Source: Beijerinckiaceae bacterium (GTDB lineage Bacteria; Pseudomonadota; Alphaproteobacteria; Rhizobiales; Beijerinckiaceae). Taken from it: a stretch of 64,000 nt of DNA. The stretch is from the NCBI GenBank assembly GCA_947453205.1, contig CANGFT010000001.1, forward strand, positions 124,001 to 188,000. The letters run 5' to 3'. This document shows, one piece after another, positions 61,542 to 64,000 of this stretch. The translations under genes and the position numbers were made by a program. The notes beneath the pieces are model-generated. The model was not told where the DNA came from. It searched no databases and saw nothing but the letters and a program-made list of their open reading frames with translations. How positions within the stretch are numbered: position 1 is the first letter of the stretch; each line of letters starts with the position of its first letter.

Positions 61542-62846
61542 ATGACCGAGGATACGGCGACCGTTGCGCAAGACCTGACGCCCCATCCGCTGCGCGCTGC
61601 GGTGCTGGGCGAAGTGCATGCTCGTCCGTTTCATCCGGTGGCGACTCCGCTGCGGATCCTGCATTTCGGGTTTCTCACAAACGCCGCGCAGACCGCCGCC
61701 GCCCACAAGGCGCTCGTGGACTACTGCAAGGCGAGAGGCGCCGAACCGCCCTCTGATGGCGCCAAGCATTTTCGCGTTGCGCTCGGGGGCGCAGTCCTTC
61801 GCTGGGAGAACCATGCGGAGTTCACGACTTATACCTGGGAATTGCCGGCCCATGGGCGCGGCGCCTTCGAACCGCCCTCAACGACCATCGCAGCCGCCAT
61901 GGCGGGATTGCCTCAGCCCGGGCCCCATCTGATCTCCGTCGATTTGCATTTGATGGCTGGAGATGACGCCGTCGCCCTTGATGGAATTTTTGATTCGGCC
62001 AGCCTGACCTCGTCCCATGTCGATGGCGGAGGCGCCGTCGTGGCGACGGATTTTCGTGCGGACCCAGGTGGCTTTGTTCGGATCCTCGTGCGTGATCGCG
62101 GTCTCAGCCCATCGCGCGCCGGCGCCCTCGTGCAGAGGCTTCTGGAGATCGAGACCTATCGGCTGCTGGCGTTGTTGGGGCTGCCCGAATCGCAGCAACT
62201 CCTGCCGCGCGTGCAGTCGATTGAAGCGCATCTATCGCAAGTCGCAAATCAGATGACCCGTTCGCCCGGTCTTGAGAGCGATCATAAATTGCTTGGGGAA
62301 TTGATGGGTCTTCTGGCTGAGCTGGAAGCGCAGTCCGCCTCCTGGATGTTTCGCTATGGGGCGACGCGCGCCTATGAGAAATTGGTGCAGCAACGATTGG
62401 TGGCCATCGGCGAGGAAGCGAATGATGGCTGGCCGACGATCGGGGCTTTCTTATCCCGGCGCATGATGCCGGCCATGCGCACCGCTGAAATGCTGGAGGC
62501 GCGGCAGTCCGAATTGTCCCGCAAGCTTGTGCGCGCCGCGAATCTGTTGCGCACCAGGGTCGACGTCGAAATAGAGCAGCAAAATCGGGATCTTCTGCAT
62601 TCCATGAATGAGCGCACGCGCATGCAGTTGCGGCTTCAGCAAACCGTGGAAGGGCTCTCCGTCGCAGCCATCACCTATTACCTGGTGGGCCTGGCGTCCT
62701 ATGTGATCAAGGGTCTTAAAGACGCGCAACTCATCACCGTCGATCCTTCTGCGGCGACCGCCGCCGTGGTTCCGGTGGCTCTTCTCGTTGTCGCATTAGT
62801 TTTGCGCCGGATTCGCGGGCGCACCCTGGAGGGGCCTTCCAACTAA
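61542..62846 (+). CDS. DUF3422 family membrane protein
   Basis: 434 residues from ATG 61542 (GTGAGG upstream; TTG 61524 is an alternative). N-terminal PLRAAVLGEVHARPFHPVATPLRILHFGF is the DUF3422 hallmark, followed by a large soluble domain and a helical region (IEAHLSQVANQM... RTRMQLRLQQTVEGLSVAAI). Two C-terminal hydrophobic helices (residues ~371-393 and ~402-420). Function unknown. It follows hemA by 54 nt and precedes the puc promoter region. Confidence 0.85.
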   Translation: MTEDTATVAQDLTPHPLRAAVLGEVHARPFHPVATPLRILHFGFLTNAAQTAAAHKALVDYCKARGAEPPSDGAKHFRVALGGAVLRWENHAEFTTYTWELPAHGRGAFEPPSTTIAAAMAGLPQPGPHLISVDLHLMAGDDAVALDGIFDSASLTSSHVDGGGAVVATDFRADPGGFVRILVRDRGLSPSRAGALVQRLLEIETYRLLALLGLPESQQLLPRVQSIEAHLSQVANQMTRSPGLESDHKLLGELMGLLAELEAQSASWMFRYGATRAYEKLVQQRLVAIGEEANDGWPTIGAFLSRRMMPAMRTAEMLEARQSELSRKLVRAANLLRTRVDVEIEQQNRDLLHSMNERTRMQLRLQQTVEGLSVAAITYYLVGLASYVIKGLKDAQLITVDPSAATAAVVPVALLVVALVLRRIRGRTLEGPSN

Positions 62847-62966
62847 AGAAACGATAGGCCCTCAGCGGCTTTTTCAGCGTGCGGGCGCAGGCCTGCGCGG
62901 ACGGTCTTCTGCGCCGCAAAACTGGTTAGTCGTTTTTAAAGTTATTTTTAAGTCCACGGTTAAATA

Positions 62967-63026
62967 TGTCAAAGTTTGTTGACAAAGTGAGTTGTGCGAA
63001 TAGGATTACAGTGTCGTAATACGACA
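62967..63026 (+). promoter_or_regulatory. pucB promoter with PpsR box and an extra palindrome
   Basis: TGTCAAAGTTTGTTGACA (62967-62984) is an exact TGTCA-N8-TGACA PpsR box. Its right arm holds TTGACA (62979-62984), 16 nt before TAGGAT (63001-63006), a likely promoter. Immediately downstream lies a 15-nt near-perfect palindrome TGTCGTAATACGACA (63012-63026), not of PpsR type and located near the transcription start. The leader to pucB is then about 120 nt. Confidence 0.7.
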
Positions 63027-63130
63027 GCGACAATGGGGGCCGTGTGGGCGCTGCTCGACATGGCAAACCGGCGCAACCCGCGTGCTGGGACAGCACGAGA
63101 CTGATCGCATTTCTCTAAGGAGGTAGCGAT

Positions 63131-63286
63131 ATGGCAGACGATCCAAACCGAGTTTGGCCGACGGGACTCACCGCCGGGGAATCTGAGGAACTGCATAAGC
63201 ATCTGATCGATGGCACCCGTGTCTTCGGGGCTATCGCGCTGTTCGCGCATTTCCTCGCCTATGTTTATTCACCCTGGCTTCACTGA
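63131..63286 (+). CDS. pucB: light-harvesting 2 beta chain
   Basis: 51 residues: [38 protein letters not shown]-type layout, ending [13 protein letters not shown]. His40 is the B850/B820-type bacteriochlorophyll ligand and His22 is 18 residues earlier, as in beta chains. Perfect AAGGAGGT site seven nt before the ATG. The gene is too short to stand out in long-frame searches. It is followed by pucA after 11 nt. Confidence 0.95.
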   Translation: MADDPNRVWPTGLTAGESEELHKHLIDGTRVFGAIALFAHFLAYVYSPWLH

Positions 63287-63297
63287 GGGAGACCGAC

Positions 63298-63519
63298 ATG
63301 AACCAAGGCAGACTCTGGACAGTGGTCAAGCCCTCCGTTGGGCTCCCGTTGTTTATCGGCGCGGTCGCAGTGACCTCGCTGACCATCCACTTCGCGGTCC
63401 TGACCCACACGACCTGGTTCCCGGCATTCATGCAGGGTGGCCAGAAGAAGGTCGCGATCGAAACCCAGACCACCGCTCCGGCGGTTCTGGCGCTGAACGA
63501 CGCTACGACGGTCAAGTAA
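63298..63519 (+). CDS. pucA: light-harvesting 2 alpha chain (Phe44-Met45 type)
   Basis: 73 residues. It aligns without gaps over the first 48 residues with Rhodoblastus acidophilus LH2 alpha ([30 protein letters not shown]). His31 binds the ring bacteriochlorophyll. Positions 44-45 are Phe-Met where B800-850 chains have Tyr-Trp, predicting loss of both hydrogen bonds to the acetyl groups. The C-terminus is ~20 residues longer than the acidophilus chain (ending ...ALNDATTVK). GGGAGA lies upstream. Confidence 0.93.
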   Translation: MNQGRLWTVVKPSVGLPLFIGAVAVTSLTIHFAVLTHTTWFPAFMQGGQKKVAIETQTTAPAVLALNDATTVK

Positions 63520-63545
63520 CCGTCCCGCGCGTTTTCGACCAAAAA

Positions 63546-63570
63546 GGGCCGGGGTCAAAAATTCCGGCCC
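63546..63570 (+). terminator. pucA-pucC intercistronic hairpin
   Basis: GGGCCGG (63546-63552) pairs with CCGGCCC (63564-63570), 7 bp plus adjacent G-T wobbles, loop ~11 nt. It begins 27 nt after pucA, with no T-run after. Such a hairpin typically limits read-through so that pucBA messenger exceeds pucC. Confidence 0.65.
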
Positions 63571-63687
63571 GTCCAAAAGAGCCAAACGTCCAAACACCCG
63601 ATCTCGCGAAGGGCGTCGCCCCTGCGGGTGGTCAGGGGAGGTGCAGACTTCCTGGTGAATTTGGCGGCGAAAGGACTGGCCTGCACC

Positions 63688-64000
63688 ATGAATCGTTTCA
63701 GTCAGAAACTGATGCAGACTTGGGCGGGGCTTGGGCCCCGCTTTCTTCCTTTCGCCGACGTGGCCACCGCAGAACTCCCCCTTGGACGGCTCCTGCGTCT
63801 GTCGCTTTTTCAGGTCACGGTCGGCATGGCGCTCGTGTTGCTCGTCGGCACGCTCAACCGCGTCATGATCGTCGAGCTGGATGTGCCCGCCTCGATCGTG
63901 GGCGTGATGATTTCCCTGCCGCTGATCTTCGCGCCCTTCCGCGCGATCATCGGCTTTCGTTCGGACACGCATCAGTCGGTTCTGGGCTGGCGGCGCGTGC
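63688..64000 (+). CDS. pucC: LH2 assembly protein PucC, N-terminal part (runs off window)
   Basis: 104 codons visible to the right edge. MNRFSQKLMQTW, PFADVATAELPLGRLLRLSLF, VGTLNRVMIVELDVP, and GFRSDTHQSVLGWRR are PucC/LhaA-family signatures. Residue-by-residue it is close to LhaA of this window (54198), far closer than either is to the third paralogue at 41284. It belongs to the pucBAC operon and should deliver bacteriochlorophyll for LH2. Start ATG 63688. Confidence 0.92.
   Translation, partial: MNRFSQKLMQTWAGLGPRFLPFADVATAELPLGRLLRLSLFQVTVGMALVLLVGTLNRVMIVELDVPASIVGVMISLPLIFAPFRAIIGFRSDTHQSVLGWRRV

Noticed and set aside
62885-62898. GCGCAGGCCTGCGC palindrome after the DUF3422 gene as a terminator
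   Set aside because: No loop and no T-run; in such GC-rich DNA it is weak evidence, so not listed as a terminator.

Overview
The window is a near-complete photosynthesis gene cluster (PGC) of an anoxygenic purple alphaproteobacterium. It starts in an unrelated catabolic/transport region and ends inside a light-harvesting 2 (puc) operon. High GC, 5-aminolevulinate synthase (hemA) and the aerobic cyclase acsF inside the cluster, a tetraheme pufC, two AerR-type B12 proteins, and an LH2 alpha chain that aligns without gaps over its first 48 residues with my recollection of the Rhodoblastus (Rhodopseudomonas) acidophilus chain all point to a Hyphomicrobiales/Beijerinckiaceae-type phototroph (Rhodoblastus/Roseiarcus-like). 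The taxon is an inference.

Layout. 1-548: C-terminal end of a Ca-binding repeat protein. 680-7841: small-molecule catabolism and uptake genes (class II aldolase, YciI-like protein, two alpha/beta hydrolases, amidohydrolase, two TctC-type and one ABC-type periplasmic binding protein, no permeases). 7975-9946: hemF and hemE, divergent from bchI-bchD-bchO (10219-13951). 13984-16692: crtI, crtB and a 45-residue membrane protein. 16738-24451: NmrA-like protein, DUF2269 protein, crtC, a small membrane protein, SDR, glycosyltransferase, crtD (reverse) and crtE. 24461-34579: a superoperon crtF, bchC, bchXYZ, pufQ, pufBA, pufLMC. 34654-45247, mostly reverse strand: AerR-like regulator, membrane-anchored hydrolase, dxs, a small membrane protein, tspO, bchP, a PucC-family transporter, ppsR and a second AerR-like regulator. 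45490-61487: one long operon bchF-N-B-H-L-M, lhaA, puhA-B-C, a small orf, acsF, puhE, hemA, with most junctions overlapping by 1-4 nt. 61542-64000: DUF3422 protein, then pucB, pucA and the start of pucC.

Together the genes supply heme and Mg-branch precursors (hemA, hemE, hemF, dxs, crtE), chlorophyllide and bacteriochlorophyllide synthesis (bchI/D/H, M, acsF, N/B/L, F, X/Y/Z, C, P), spirilloxanthin-series carotenoids (crtE, B, I, C, D, F), the reaction centre (pufL, M, C, puhA), LH1 (pufB, A), LH2 (pucB, A) and assembly factors (lhaA, pucC, puhB, C, E, pufQ). bchG, bchJ and bchE are not in the window.

Regulation is readable. Exact or one-mismatch TGT-N12-ACA (PpsR/CrtJ) palindromes lie before bchI/hemE, crtI, crtD/crtE, bchC, the pucC-like/bchP operon, aerR/bchF and pucB; several overlap a TTGAC-type -35 hexamer. 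ppsR and two AerR-type antirepressor candidates are encoded in the same cluster. The most notable points are an LH2 alpha chain with Phe44-Met45 (predicted blue-shifted LH2), two AerR paralogues, a single-cysteine PpsR, a C-terminally extended PuhE, an alpha/beta hydrolase lacking its nucleophile, and small uncharacterised membrane proteins that recur in the cluster.
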